Source: Sequoia sempervirens
Taxonomy: Eukaryota > Streptophyta > Pinopsida > Cupressales > Cupressaceae
Assembly (NCBI GenBank): GCA_007258455.2
Contig: VDFB02358134.1
Span: forward strand, 209,309,394 to 209,373,393
Length of the DNA: 64,000 nt
Reading direction: 5' to 3'
In this document: piece after piece, positions 43,531 to 55,211 of the stretch
Numbering within the stretch: position 1 is the first letter of the stretch
Layout of the letters: each line of letters starts with the position of its first letter
Notes under the pieces: generated by a model
Databases searched by the model: none
What the model was told of the DNA's origin: nothing
The model's input: the letters and a program-made list of their open reading frames with translations, nothing else
Translations under genes and position numbers: made by a program

Positions 43531-44300
43531 GAAAAATGTGCACAATAACTCAACTGCTCAACACAAAAAACCTTGAGAGATCTCTGCAAATAGATACTCT
43601 CCCTGTCCTTTCAAATAGGACCCACACCAAAAAGATTTTTTTTATATTATATTGATTTTACAAGATTAAGTGTCGGTTGCAACCAAAAATACACTTAATT
43701 ACACAATATTGATTTAGCACTAAAAAAAAAAAAAATTCAAAAAATAATTATATCACTTTGAAAATAAAATTTTATAAGCTTAAAAAATTGCTAAAACTTT
43801 GGGTTTCTTTTTTTTTAAAAGAAATCGAGATATGAATTTCACGTGCTCCTCATAGAAACTCTTAAAACTTTAATTTTAAAGAATTAAAATGAGGCTTTGA
43901 CTGTTTGCGTGTATTTTAGAGAAGGAAGAATTGACACGCATCTTTCTCCTGCTGCGCACTGCACACCTCTTCTTGCTGCTCCACAAATTACATACATCAA
44001 TTACAATCAGCAAGATAATCTCAGCTTGGGCACCTCCTTCCATGGGCAATGGTGATAAGAAAGTTTCTCTTTCTCCTTCAGCAGTCTACATGAAGAGATT
44101 CCAGTCGCTGCTTCTTTCAAACATATTTCAAGCACTGCCTCTATCAAACAGCCATTTTGATTTTCTCTTGCACACCTTCTTTCAACCTACAGAAACACAA
44201 AACACAAACACAATAGTTACCTTTCACTGCAATCTTCAATTAGCACTTCTCTCTGGTGATCTTCCTTTTGACTGGGTAAATATCTCTGAGGGACAACAAT
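43531..44300 (-). other. Leader of deleted copia element
   Basis: About 770 bp lie between the primer-binding site and gag. No protein is recognised. A 135-codon plus-strand ORF (43931-44338) overlaps the primer-binding site and LTR and is judged fortuitous. Confidence 0.6.
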
Positions 44301-44323
44301 CTCTTGAGCTAGCTCTGATACTA
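44301..44323 (-). other. Primer-binding site
   Basis: The minus strand reads TAGTATCAGAGCTAGCTC, two bases inside the LTR. It is an initiator-Met tRNA type with one change from TGGTATCAGAGC. Confidence 0.87.
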
Positions 44324-44325
44324 AA

Positions 44326-44600
44326 TGAAGGCAAATAATGGTGATCTGCTAATCAAAAAACAAACAATATGCAAAAACCTCAAATTGCCTTAATGAAGAA
44401 GAGAGGCAGGGTATCTATTATATAGAGATCTAGATTTACAAGAGAGTAACAACAAAGTCAAGAAATGTAACTACAATATTTAATGAGCCCAATGGGCATT
44501 ATGTCAAGAAAGGATGCTACACATGCTGGAGACCAATAGATGTCAAGAAAGGTTGCTGCACATGTTGGAGACTAATAGATGTCAAGGAAGGATGCTGTCA
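44326..44600 (-). repeat. 5' LTR of deleted copia element
   Basis: 275 bp, the same length as the partner, with a TATA-like box at 44418-44428. It is followed by the ATATT duplication. Confidence 0.94.
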
Positions 44601-46495
44601 ATATTATTCTCTTAATTTGATGGTGCACCCAATTATACGAGGGTATAGCATATCCTTGATAATTTGGTGCACCATGAAATAAAGAAAATGAAGTTTTTTC
44701 TTTGGTAGTCAATTGTTGTTAACATTTATTATAATAAATTATATTTTTCAACAATAAAGCTTTCACCGAGTACCAAAAAATATGATTCGATTAAAAAGAA
44801 GCTTTTTGCTTTATCTCAGTCCATTTCTGATAATATTCTCCATCCACTGTCTTGCAAAACTCGGAGTCTTTTTTCAAAAGTTATTGATCTCCTTGATCTT
44901 TGAAACAATCTTTCCAAATTTGTATGATCCATCCTCATTTTCCTCAAAAATAAGATTCCACCATTGTCTTCACACAGTGAAGCATGGCATACAAGAAATC
45001 TTGATTGAATGCTTGGAGTGCATCAGGGATTGAAATCACTTTTTTTTTTCCTTTTCGTACATGCTAGTGGGTAGAGAGGTTGGAGTTCAAGGGGAATCTG
45101 CGCAAGACTTTGCAATTCCTTAGTGTTATTATATTCGTTCAGAGGAGAAGTGAACAAAAGTAGCCATTAAGGCACTATGATGTTATTGAAGATGTTATTT
45201 TCACTGTCTGCCATAACAACATCTCAATACTAAAAAGCTTCCTTCTTTATCCTTTCTCATGTTCAAAAATTTTATTTAGTTACTTTTAAGTAGGAAAGGT
45301 TAATGTAAGATGAATAAAAAGTAATTTGGAATTTAGATTTTGAGTAGAATTAGATTATGATGATGATGATGTCTGTGGATCATAAATTAGTTTTGGGATA
45401 CAAAAAATTGTCAAATTAAAATGGATAGTGTGTATAATATGTGAGTCCATAAATGCGATGAATAAGTGGATATGGTAAAGTTTTAGAGATGTGTTCAAAA
45501 TATAAGGATAGGAAAAATTATAATACTTGGGCTTATTAAATTGATAACAATTCATATTCATACTACTTTATATAGATTAAATTGCATATATATAAGGTTG
45601 TATGGATTCTAATATTTTATATCAACTTATATAGATTAGATTATAAATTTATATCGATTTATTTATTAGATTGTAAATTTATATAAATTTATGTAGATTA
45701 TATTATATATATGAATTTATTCATTTTAACTTTTATAACTTTTAATTTTATTTTATTTTGTAGGTGAATTGTGAGTGTGTAATAAAATCCCTTGGGTATA
45801 AAATCAATAAATACTTAAAATTATATTTTGGAATCAATCCTATGAACATAGATAATCAAAACATAAAACATAAGAGCTATGATTAATTATATCACATGTT
45901 TCCTATCTAATCCCCTCTTTATTATCATATAAACATCTAATGCTTAAACTTTCTCTACAAAGGCACCTTTCTTTTTACCTCTATCTAAATCTTATCTAAG
46001 GATTTAGAGCCATACCTTATCACCTCTATACCCCTCTTAGAAACTTAACCTCAAAAAGTACATGATTTCCTAGATTATTGAATGTTAGAATATGTGTCAA
46101 TCTTAAGAGATGCAATCACTAAAATTTCAACCTTAGAGGGATCCCTTATTTAAACATTAACAAGAGGATCAGATAAAGCTAGGAAAAAAAAGACAATGTC
46201 AACTAACCTTCCTTTTAAAACATGAGTCCCATATAAATCCTCCAAGGTGATTACAAAGTGGTGTAGTTTTGAGTTTGTCCACCAATTGGGTTTTTCTTGT
46301 GTTTATCATATATCAAGATGCAAACTTATCTCTTTTAAAAAATTGGTGCGATAATTGTGAAAGAAATAGTTTTTGCATTTAAATTCAATATTTTCATAAT
46401 CTACTAGTTATCTCAACCTCTTACTTCCAACTATTAAGGAAATTTTAGGTGGATGACATTGGGTTGTGTCCATTTACAAAAGCATATGAGCATTT
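44601..46495. repeat. Dispersed repeat R, copy A, middle part
   Basis: 44612-44830 aligns with 60972-61200 (shared CATATCCTTGATAATTTGGTGCAC). 46262-46495 aligns with 61212-61438 (shared CACCAATTGGGTTTTTCTTG). The intervening 1.43 kb is absent from copy B, either a deletion there or an insertion here, and holds nothing recognised. The stretch ends in the CATTT target duplication. Confidence 0.82.
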
Positions 46496-47720
46496 TGTTG
46501 GATAAACAAGGAAAAACAACTAAGAGGTTGGGGGGGGTGAATCTGTTGTCACAAAATAATAAACTTTTCAAAATTTACTTAACTTAATATCTAAATTGAT
46601 GAATAAGCAATTAACACATTAGAAAAAAAGACAACACCAATTTTTTTTACCTAGAAACCCTGTTAGGGGAAAAACCACAGTGGATGTTAGTCCACAAGAT
46701 TATACCCTATTAAAAGTATAATGAAATCAATAAAGGGAATGCACATGCATTCAGGAACATTGCCTAGAGCTCATTGCTTAATTACAGAAGGGGCTCACTG
46801 CCCAACAATATAGAGTAGTATTAAAATCCAAAGGGTATGAAATGAGAAAATAGCTTCTACACAAGCCTGATTATAGTTCCAATTAAGCACAAAAAACTCC
46901 TTCACTTTTTCGCTCAAACTACTTCACACTTTGCTCAATCTTCTTCACACTCTGCTCTATAATTGAATGATATTCACACATATGCACACAAGAGCACACC
47001 CAACACATGAAAAAAATGCTCCTATATATCTGCTACATGAGATTTCATCAACCACTTAGTCGGCCAGGAAAATAAAACATCTTTTCAATGTCAACCCAAA
47101 TTTACATATAAAATTTTAATGCAAATCCAAGGTCAGCCACAACATACTAGGGACCCAAATTAATATCTCCAACACAAAAAGAATTCAATTAATTTATCCT
47201 CAAAGATCCACAGCACGTTACTATCATCATGTCAACCAAGAATATGAAAAACTGAATATGTGCAAGAAAAATCTTCAACCACAAAGCATGCAGATTAATG
47301 TGGATGTACCACAAAGATAGATCATGATCTAGAGACATCCAAAAACATTAAGAAATAATAGAGAAACATCCACACCAACTAAGATTTCTAGAATCACACA
47401 AACTTCAATCAGGAACACTGACAAAGACCACAAAAACACTATCAAACAACAAAATGATCAAATCAATATGCTGACCTTTGAAATTTTTGATAGATGATAT
47501 AGATACTCTCAAGAATAAACCCTTTAGTCCACAACAACTGAACTTATATGCATAGAACAAGATACCTTCATGACCTACATAGTTCCACAGTGAACCTGAA
47601 ACACTTTCTTTTACATTTTTCTAAATATCCTTGACATATATAGCCTTTAATACACAAAATTCTAATAGTGTTGACATCAATGACAACCACATATCAACAA
47701 TACACCCACAACATCCAACA
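46496..47720 (-). repeat. 3' LTR of split SIRE-like element
   Basis: 1225 bp, TGTTGG to CCAACA. A minus-strand TATA-like box is at 47021-47030. It pairs with 56316-57530. Confidence 0.93.
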
Positions 47721-47865
47721 ATCTCCCCCTTTGGCATTAATGGCAACACATGATGTGAAAATAACCATCAACCCAACACACTTGCTTTCCCTTTGGTTTT
47801 GACTCTTTTCCTTAATTTCTCTTCTCTTAAAAGGATTTTTCACATTGCACTTCTCCCCCTTTGAC
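47721..47865 (-). other. Paired polypurine tracts
   Basis: CCAAAGGGGGAGAT (47734-47721, minus strand) abuts the LTR. A second, GTCAAAGGGGGAG (47865-47853), lies about 130 bp away, as in the related element at 6355-6500. Confidence 0.78.
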
Positions 47866-47999
47866 ATCAATGGCAAAGGTAACTATGACCTTTCCATATA
47901 CACGCTCTGAACCACATATATGCACATCTGACTAATCCCCATGAGTAGCAGCCACACAAACATCAAGTTGGATCAAAATATAGTAATGTAGCTCATAGA

Positions 48000-48610
48000 T
48001 TGATGCAAGTAAATGCATCTTTTAGTTCTTATCAAGAGGGGTAATTACCGCTAGCATTCCTCTGAGATACTCAAAAGTATCCTTCAGCAACGACTTAGTA
48101 AAGATGTCTACAATCTATTCTTTGGTAGGAACACACTCTAATCTAACTTCTTTCTCATTCACTTTCTCCCTCAAGAAATGAAAGTTGATTGATATGTGTT
48201 TTGTCTTAGAATGTAGTACCAGATTCTTTGAACTATTTATTGCACTTGAATTCTCACAATATATGGAAATAGGCTCTTCATATATCACCATGATATCTTT
48301 CAACATTTGTTTAATCCATATTACTTAAGTACAATTATTTGCAAAAACAATATATTTTGCTTCAGCAATAGATAGAGAAATGGAATTCTACTTTTTTCTC
48401 AACCAAGACACCAACTTCTTCCTTAGGAAAAAAGCACCACTACTAGTAATTTTCTTGTCATCTACATCACCAACCCAATCTGCATTAGTATATGCACTCA
48501 AAGCGAGATCATCATTCTTTGGACACCAAAGTCCAAAGTCAATTGTTCCTTTCAAATATCTGAAGATTCTCTTGACAATAGTCACATTTGATTCTTTTGG
48601 ATTAGCCTAA
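48000..48610 (-). pseudogene. Copia RNase H, broken
   Basis: The minus sense includes MTIVKRIFRYLKGTIDFGLW and TNADWVGDVDDKKITSSGAF, followed by FFLRKKLVSWLRKK (48388-48585). ISIYCENSSAINSSKNLVLH, SKTKHISINFHFLREKV and ECVPTKE come next (48115-48306). The first D (ADWVGD) is kept; the CDS motif reads CENS. Stops separate the pieces. Confidence 0.87.
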
Positions 48611-49500
48611 AATCTAGCAACCATACATACAAAATTCATAATATCTGGTGTAGTCTAGGTTAAATAAAGCAATCTACCAATCATTGACATGTATCTAGTT
48701 TGATTCACCTTAGGAGAATCATTATTCTGTGTTAGCTTACATCCAATCACCATGAGAGTACCAACAGACTTTGATTCTTCCATCCCAAATTTCTTCAATA
48801 TCTCTCTCACATATTTGGATTGTGATATGAAAATTCCCATGTCTACCTGGGTCACTTACAATCCTAGAAAGAGCTTCATCTTTGCAATCATACTCATCTC
48901 AAATTCATCCTTCATCTCATTGGAAAACTTCATACATAGATTTTAATCTCCTCCAAAAAATGATGTCATCAACAAAGACTTCTATAATTAACTCTTTATC
49001 ATGATCCAATTTGAAATATAAGTTGTTATCAACAATACCTTTATTGAATCCAAGCTTCAGTAAGTATTTGTCCAATCTAGCATACCAAGCTCTGGGGTCT
49101 TGCTTAAGTCCATATAAAGCTTTCTTCAAGCAACAGACCATATTTTTGAGTTGGCTGAAATTCGTCTGGCTATTCAATGTATACTTCTTCTAGTTCTCCA
49201 CTTAGAAATGCCAACTTCACATCAATCTGATAGAAATTATAGTATTTGTATGCATTATAAGTAATAAATAATCTAAAATCTTTGATTTTGGCAACAGGGG
49301 AAAATTTTTCTTCAAAATCAACACCTTCCATATGAGAATACCCTCTACATACCAGTCTTGCTTTATTCCAGACCACTTCACCTTGTTCATTAAACTTGTT
49401 TCAAAACACCCATTTAGTACCAATCACATTTTTGTCTTTAGGTCTAGGAACCAATATCCACGTCATTCTTTTCAATTTGTGTCAGCTCTTCCTCCATAGC
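48611..49500 (-). pseudogene. Copia reverse transcriptase, broken
   Basis: Sense blocks: NKARLVCRGYSHMEGVDFEE and YNFYQIDVKLAFLSGELEEV (49170-49376); [37 protein letters not shown] and the FVDD catalytic box at 48965-48976 (48917-49177); SKYVREILKKFGMEESKSVG and RYMSMIGRLLYLT (48655-48855). Catalytic aspartates are present, again as FVDD. Frameshifts near 49177 and 48917 and stops break the frame. Confidence 0.9.
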
Positions 49501-49808
49501 TTCCATCTAGTGTTCATCTTGGTAGGTTTTAGTGACATTTTTAGGTTCAATCTTGGAAATCAGGTAGTACTCTTCTACAATCTTTCTTCTAGTTTTAACT
49601 CTTTTATTCTTATTTCCTATAATTTTACTTTTAGAATGATTTAGCTTTACATGTACCTTGGAGTTTTGGGACTTCCACAAACTTTTGGTTCTTTTGATCT
49701 TCCTTTTGCACTTGCACTTGTCTATTCTTTCTTATTTACTTGATTTACCGAAATGAATTGAGGTTGCTTTACCAGAACATATGGAATAATGTAAAGTAGA
49801 TTTAGTGT

Positions 49809-50561
49809 CTAAACATTTTCCCCTCTATTTGTATTGTCTTCATCTGAATCATATCCACAATATCTAGATGATTTAGCAGAATCCTCACGAACTTCGACAT
49901 TTGCACTCTCAACACTCTTTCTCAGTTTCTTGTTATAGCATTGGTAGGCCTTGATTTTAGTACAGTAACCTAAAAAGATTCCTTCATTACTTCTTGCATC
50001 AAGCATGCCTATATCATCATCTCTCTTGATATAACATTTGCTTCCAAAGATCTTGAAATATTTAATAGTAGGCTTGTAACCAAACCATAGCTCAAAGGGA
50101 GTCTTACCAAAATTCTCATTAACATTTACTCGATTTAAAGTGTACACAATAGTTCTTACAGCTTCACTCCAATGGCTTTGGGGTACATTTCCTTCTATCA
50201 TCATTGTTCTAGCAACATCCAAAAAAATTCTATTATTTCTTTCTACAACTCCATTTTGTTGAGGAGTTCAGGGATCAAATAATTGTCTTTTGATTCCATG
50301 TTCTTCACAAAAAGAGTTGAACTCTTTGGAGGTGAACTCACCACCTTGATAAGATCTCAGAAACTTGATTTTCAAACCTTTCTCATTCTCTACCATAGCC
50401 TTGAAAATTTTGAACTTTTCCAGTGCTTCAAATTTTTCTCTTAAGAAGGAAACCCATATCATTCTAGAGTAATCATCAATAATCAACATAAAGTACCTTT
50501 CTCCATGAATACTTCTGGCTCTGGAGGGACAACAAAGGTGAGTATGTAGCAGCTCCAACAA
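49809..50561 (-). pseudogene. Copia integrase with catalytic residues lost
   Basis: Two blocks (50268-50561, 49809-50222) cover the core. In the sister element the first catalytic Asp lies in HIDLCG; here the motif reads HTHLCC. The second, RSDRGGEF there, is RSYQGGEF here. The Glu in NGVVERNN remains. The C-terminal part (GKTPFELWFGYKPTIKYFKI, SNEGIFLGYCTKIKAYQCYN) is well preserved. With two of three DDE residues substituted and a stop near 50265, it is inactive. Confidence 0.9.
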
Positions 50562-50875
50562 ATCATTTGAATGAAATTGTTTTCTCTGGAAGGAGACTCT
50601 AGTCTATTTTCCTATCTAACATTCCTTACAAATTGTGTTAGTAGGCTTCACTAACTTAGGTAATTATCTTACTGCTTGAGTTGAACTTACCTTGACAATG
50701 TTATCAAAATTTACATGACACAACCTTCTATGCCAAAACCAACTTTCATCTACTTGAGCAATTAAACAACTCCCACTAGCAGTATTCTGGTGAGAAAATT
50801 ACCTTTTGTTTGTTTACCAGTAGCAATCATATTGCTTGAACTTCCACGTATCTTGCATCTTCCATATTTGATTTG
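50562..50875 (-). pseudogene. GAG-pre-integrase region, cut by nested element
   Basis: Weakly readable zinc-region remnants (minus sense: SWFWHRRLCHVNFDNIV, then TNTICKEC) precede integrase. The nested element interrupts just upstream, after a KYGRCKI segment whose partner KGYDLKF resumes at about 54960-54980. Confidence 0.75.
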
Positions 50876-51372
50876 TGTTAGTGTAATTAATTAATTATTA
50901 CACTATCATAAGTTAACTTAGGTCATATATCATTTAGTCCTAGGTTGCATTTTAATAAATCATTTAATAATGGGGTAATGTCCCGTTCCATGTTTGTAGG
51001 GATAAGATTCCTTCTGGAAGATGATTTGTCCTTCTAGAACTTATCTCAACATTTAATAATTTCCTAGATAGGGTTCACATGTTATCACATGTTGTTAGAT
51101 CATGACACATGGCAACATCTCATGCATCTTAGGTTTTCTCTCATGCTTATATATTCAAACAACTTGTACATTTGTAATCATCCAATATCATATCAAATAT
51201 TAATGATCTAATGCTGTAGATCAATAGCAATCTCTATTTGTAGCCCTTAGTTGCAACACTTTCTATGTGGTGAAATTTCTCTTGGCAAGATCCTCTGAAG
51301 TGTGCACAACCTCATTGGATGATTCAACATCCATCATTTCAACATGGTATTAGAGCATGTTGAATTATAACA
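50876..51372 (+). repeat. 5' LTR of nested element
   Basis: 497 bp, TGTTAGTG to TATAACA. Near its start TAGTGTAAT and ATTACACTA form a near-perfect palindrome around AATTAATT. A TATA-like box CTTATATATTC lies at 51145-51155. Confidence 0.92.
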
Positions 51373-51390
51373 TGGTATCAAAGCCATTCC
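51373..51390 (+). other. Primer-binding site of nested element
   Basis: TGGTATCAAAGCCATTCC starts immediately after the LTR; initiator-Met tRNA type. Confidence 0.87.
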
Positions 51391-52910
51391 ATTGAGAATT
51401 CATCCCAAGATCACAAAAGTTGGGTTGGAGAGATTCTTGCAGACTTGAAGGTTTTCCATTGAAGGCTACTTGTTTTCACTTGGGGATCAAGCTGATTTAT
51501 GAAGTAGATAGAGTCAGATCCAAGCTCTCCATTTTCTTTAGAAGGCCTCAAAACCCTAGGATTGCCTACCCAATCATCAAAATTGGATACATCAACCCGA
51601 GAGCCATAAGAGGTATTTGGGTTTGCAAAATCAACTAGTACGATCCATACAAATTTTTAGTAAAAAAATAATCCCAGTTAGTTATCCTCTGAGGAATTAT
51701 TTTTTTAATTGTAGGCACCTTTTTGTTTTAGAAAAATTGGGCAATTTCATATTGTGTTTGGAAAAAAATATATATTTGGCAATTTTCTATAGTTTGCAGA
51801 AAAATTTATCATATTGACTGCAATATTAATCAATTGTCGGCAATATTTTCTAAATCATTGGCATTTTATTAATTTTTTTGGGGTTTAAATATTGCACCAT
51901 CAACATATTATTCTATTGGCTTTGGTGGAAATATTTTTTTTGCAAATTAAATATTAAAAAAAGCTTTTGATTTTTAATTTCAAAATGCAATATTAAAAAT
52001 CATTTATACAACCCTTCCTTCATTAGCATTCACAATCTATAGACATAAGCTTTCGTTGGTTGTACCTTCTATCTGTGGTTTGACCTGATGTCCTCGGTTG
52101 CATCGTGTTCTTCACCTATTGCCTACCATTCATGTTTCTACCACCGAGGTCCTTTTTCCAATCACCAAGCTTCCATCGCCAATGCCTTCTTTTCCACTGA
52201 TCGTTGTCCTACCATCAAGTGGCTTTCATCGCTGACCACATCACTTTGTTCCTACCAGCCTCTGTGATTTGTTTCCGCTGACTGACACTATTCATTTGTT
52301 GGTGCCCAAGCTTTCCAACCCTATCAATTGCTTCGCCAAGGTTGCCACTCCACCACTACCTATTTGGTGGTTTTTTTTTTCTATCCAACACCCCACGGTC
52401 ATATCAATGACAGTGGGCTATATTTTTGTAGCCTGAGGGCTAGATTTTTGACCCTATTTAGCCTGCAAAATTCCAAATCCAGGAATTTTTTTTCTTTTTA
52501 TCGTAACTTTTCACCAAGGTATCAAAAATCAACAAGCACTTTCCATTGGTGACCTCAATTCTATGCAATTTTTTTCATAGAAAATTCTACACCCAACTGA
52601 AGAAAAAACCCTAATTTTGACATAAAGGCTCATAACTTCGCAATCATTTATCAGATTTTGATGATTCCAGTGGCATCAAGAAGTATATTTAGAGTTTTTT
52701 TCATCATTCTAGACCCCTTGATAAATTTTAGCTCTAGGTACTCTTGCATTATTTTTTTCATTTTGGTGCATTTTTCAATAACGTGGACATCTTGAAGCTT
52801 GAGATTTTTTTTTTTGATCTAGGCAGCATCACTTCAGTTGTACATCATCCTTGGAAGCTTCTATTTGTTGTTAAAAGTCAGTGTCTTTGTGTTTTTGAAG
52901 AAATTTCATC
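51391..52910 (+). other. Long leader of nested element
   Basis: About 1.5 kb between primer-binding site and gag-like segment. No protein family is recognised. Confidence 0.5.
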
Positions 52911-53279
52911 ATGGGGCTTGAATATAACTTTTCTTTGACTATGTTGCAGAAGGGAAACTATAAGCAATGGCGAGAAGGGATCAACCACCATCTCCAATCA
53001 TGTGATCTATTGCCTCATCTATATGGTATAGTTCCTCATCTAAGTGAAGGTGTTCATAAATTTTCTTGGAGTTGCAGTAGATATACTATCTTGGAGATTA
53101 TTACTATGCAAGTTGATTGTGATGTTTTGAGATCTATTGATCATTGTGATTGTCCTCACATCCTTTGGGCTAAGCTTTGGGAGATATATGGAGGATCGGA
53201 CACTCCACCCTTCCCTGATGGTCAAGATTCAAAATATCATTCTTCAGATCACGTACCCCATGCTAATATTGTTGTATGA
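52911..53279 (+). pseudogene. Copia-type gag fragment of nested element
   Basis: The frame starts MGLEYNFSLTMLQKGNYKQW and continues REGINHHLQSCDLLPHLYG, then a variable stretch ending ILWAKLWEIYG. The GNYKQW...L....LL..LYG pattern and the W..L...YG ending match the N-terminal DUF4219/UBN2 part of copia gag. It ends after 122 codons, and no knuckle, protease or pol follows. It may be a relic of the parent element. Confidence 0.6.
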
Positions 53280-54466
53280 GAAGTTTATTTCCTTGAATCT
53301 TCCGAAGAGCTTGACAAGGTTCCTTCAGGTGCTTCTTCTCCATCAGAGACTATTGGTATCCCTTAACAATCAATGATTACTTTCTCAAATTCATTGATTG
53401 AAACTTCCATCATCATCATTCATTAGGACACATTCATTTTTCCAGACTTGACATCATAAAATGGCTTTGTTTCAGTTATCACTCACTTGGCTACTTCTAT
53501 AGGTTTGGAGGACATTCTTGAGGGGATATCACTCTTTTATTCAGATTCCACTTTGGAGAGTTCTCTTGAGTCTCCTCATCCTTTTTTCTTGGCCTTGATT
53601 TGGAATCTAGAGACTATCTTGTAGGAACTTGGTTTCTCTTCAAAGATTTCATGTATGATGCTTCTTCCCTATCATTCGAGTTAGGATTTGAGGTTTCTTC
53701 AACATCTATCATTGGATTTGTTTCTTCCTAGTGGGAGACTTGTGGTTTTGACACATTTGTTGCTTCAAACTTCTTTCAGTGGTTTTGAGGACACTTCATT
53801 CAGGGGGGTATCAAGTCTCCATTATATTCATCACATCTCAGTCTTTGGATATTGTTCAACATCAGTTTCCTCATCGTCCTAGTTTTTCACTCTCTTCATT
53901 GATTGTAGCATCTTCATCTTCAAAAAAGGATACATTTGAGCAAAGTTTAGAGACATCATCAACATCCACATTCATCCTTCCTTCCTTCAATTCCTATCCG
54001 GAATGAGAAGCAGCACTACACTTGCACTTGGTTTTGTTTCTTCTAAAAAGGAGACAAGTTTTTTGTCGACATTGGATCTTCTTCTGTCTTCAAACACTTA
54101 CCAGTTTTGCAGGAGATCTCATGTTCTGGGGGGGCTATATAGTCTCTCTCTTTCCCTCCTATGGGGGGGCTATTGATTGTATTGTATCCATGTGACAGAT
54201 GGTGTACTTGGGGGTTATTTGAGATTCTTCCATCCTTCCCATCCTATCTCACATTTTTTTTCTATATTTCATCTTCTTTTTGGAGAGGGGTTTTGTTCCC
54301 ACTAGGTCTTCCCCTTTTCTCTGGTTGTAGGATATTTTCTGCATCTTTATCATGTAAATGGGTACCTAACATGGCCTCATATCTGGGACCCATCATCATC
54401 ATTGTCGTCGTAATCATCTTTGCATAATCATTGCATTTTCCTCCCTAAGTTGAACTTATGGGGGGG
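53280..54466 (+). other. Non-coding remainder of nested element
   Basis: Pyrimidine-rich (many TTCATC and CTTCTTC runs), with no recognised protein. It ends in the polypurine tract TATGGGGGGG before the 3' LTR. A similar CTATGGGGGGGC string at about 54162-54173 may be a second tract. Small ORFs here (for example 53688-53882, 54161-54427) have no supporting motif. Confidence 0.6.
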
Positions 54467-54957
54467 TGTTAGTGTAATTAATTAATTATTACACTACCAT
54501 AATTTAACTTAGGTCATATATCATTTAGTCCTAGGTTGCATTTTAATAAATCATTTAATAATGGGGTAACAGCCCCTTCAATGTTTGTAGGGATAAGATT
54601 CCTTCTAGAAGATGAGTTTTCCTTCTAGAACTTATCTCAACATTTAATAATTTCCTAGACAGGGTTCACATGTTACATGTTAGAGCATGACACATGGAAA
54701 CATCTCATGCATCTTAGGTTTTCTCTCATGCCTATATATTCAGGAAACTTGTACATTTGTAATCATCGAATATCATGTCAAATATCAATGATCTAATGTT
54801 TTAGATCAATAGAAATCTCTCATTGCAACCCTTAGTTGCAACACTTTCTATGTGGTGTAATTTCTCTTGGAAATATCCTTTGAAGTGTGCACAACTTCAT
54901 TGGATGATTAAATATCCATCATTTCAACATGGTATTAGAGCATGTTGAATTCTAACA
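54467..54957 (+). repeat. 3' LTR of nested element
   Basis: 491 bp, with the same terminal palindrome and a TATA-like box CCTATATATTC at 54731-54741. It differs from the 5' LTR by about 5-6% plus small deletions. Confidence 0.92.
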
Positions 54958-55211
54958 AATTTTAGATCATAGCCTTTTCCCACCATCTGTCCACTCAAAA
55001 TATTGTGCTTGAATCCTTCAACATAAAGAACATCATCAATGTCATCCTTACCACCAAGACAAATAGAACCTCTACCATGAATCACACCAGCATTGTTGTC
55101 TCCAAATTTTACAACACCATCATATTTCTCTAGACTCACAATTTTTTTCTTATCACCAGTAATATGATGTGAGTATCCACTGTCAATAACACATTCATCC
55201 TTTTCTTCAAC
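54958..55211 (-). pseudogene. Copia protease, right of nested element
   Basis: The minus sense reads EEKDECVIDSGYSHHITGDK (active-site DSG near 55180), then VVKFGDNNAGVIHGRGSICL, then DDIDDVLYVEGFKHNILS and MVGKGYDLKF before the nested LTR. The active-site motif is intact, though the usual DSGCS is DSGYS. A stop at the gag-protease boundary (about 55212) matches the position of the stop in the sister element. Confidence 0.88.

Larger units (their letters stand above)
41428..44600 (-). mobile_element. Internally deleted copia element, 3.2 kb
   Basis: Two 275-bp LTRs (41428-41702, 44326-44600) flank a tRNA primer-binding site, gag with the protease start, then a fusion to the end of RT and RNase H. 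A perfect target duplication ATATT lies at 41423-41427 and 44601-44605. Integrase and most of RT are gone, so it is a non-autonomous deletion derivative. The LTRs differ at about 15 of 275 positions. The lineage is not assigned. Confidence 0.94.
50876..54957 (+). mobile_element. Non-autonomous LTR element nested in SIRE-like copia
   Basis: Direct LTRs (50876-51372, 54467-54957), a primer-binding site and a polypurine tract define a 4.1 kb element on the plus strand. It is inserted in the host's protease/GAG-pre-integrase region. Only a gag-like segment is recognisable inside, and no RT or integrase is seen. LTR divergence is about 5-6%, lower than the host's, as expected for a younger insertion. 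The flanking 5-mers are not a clean duplication (ATTTG left; ATTTT right if one base is skipped). Confidence 0.9.

Noticed and set aside
43931..44338. 135-codon plus-strand ORF
   Set aside because: It lies antisense in the leader of a copia element, overlaps the primer-binding site and LTR, and matches no family I know.
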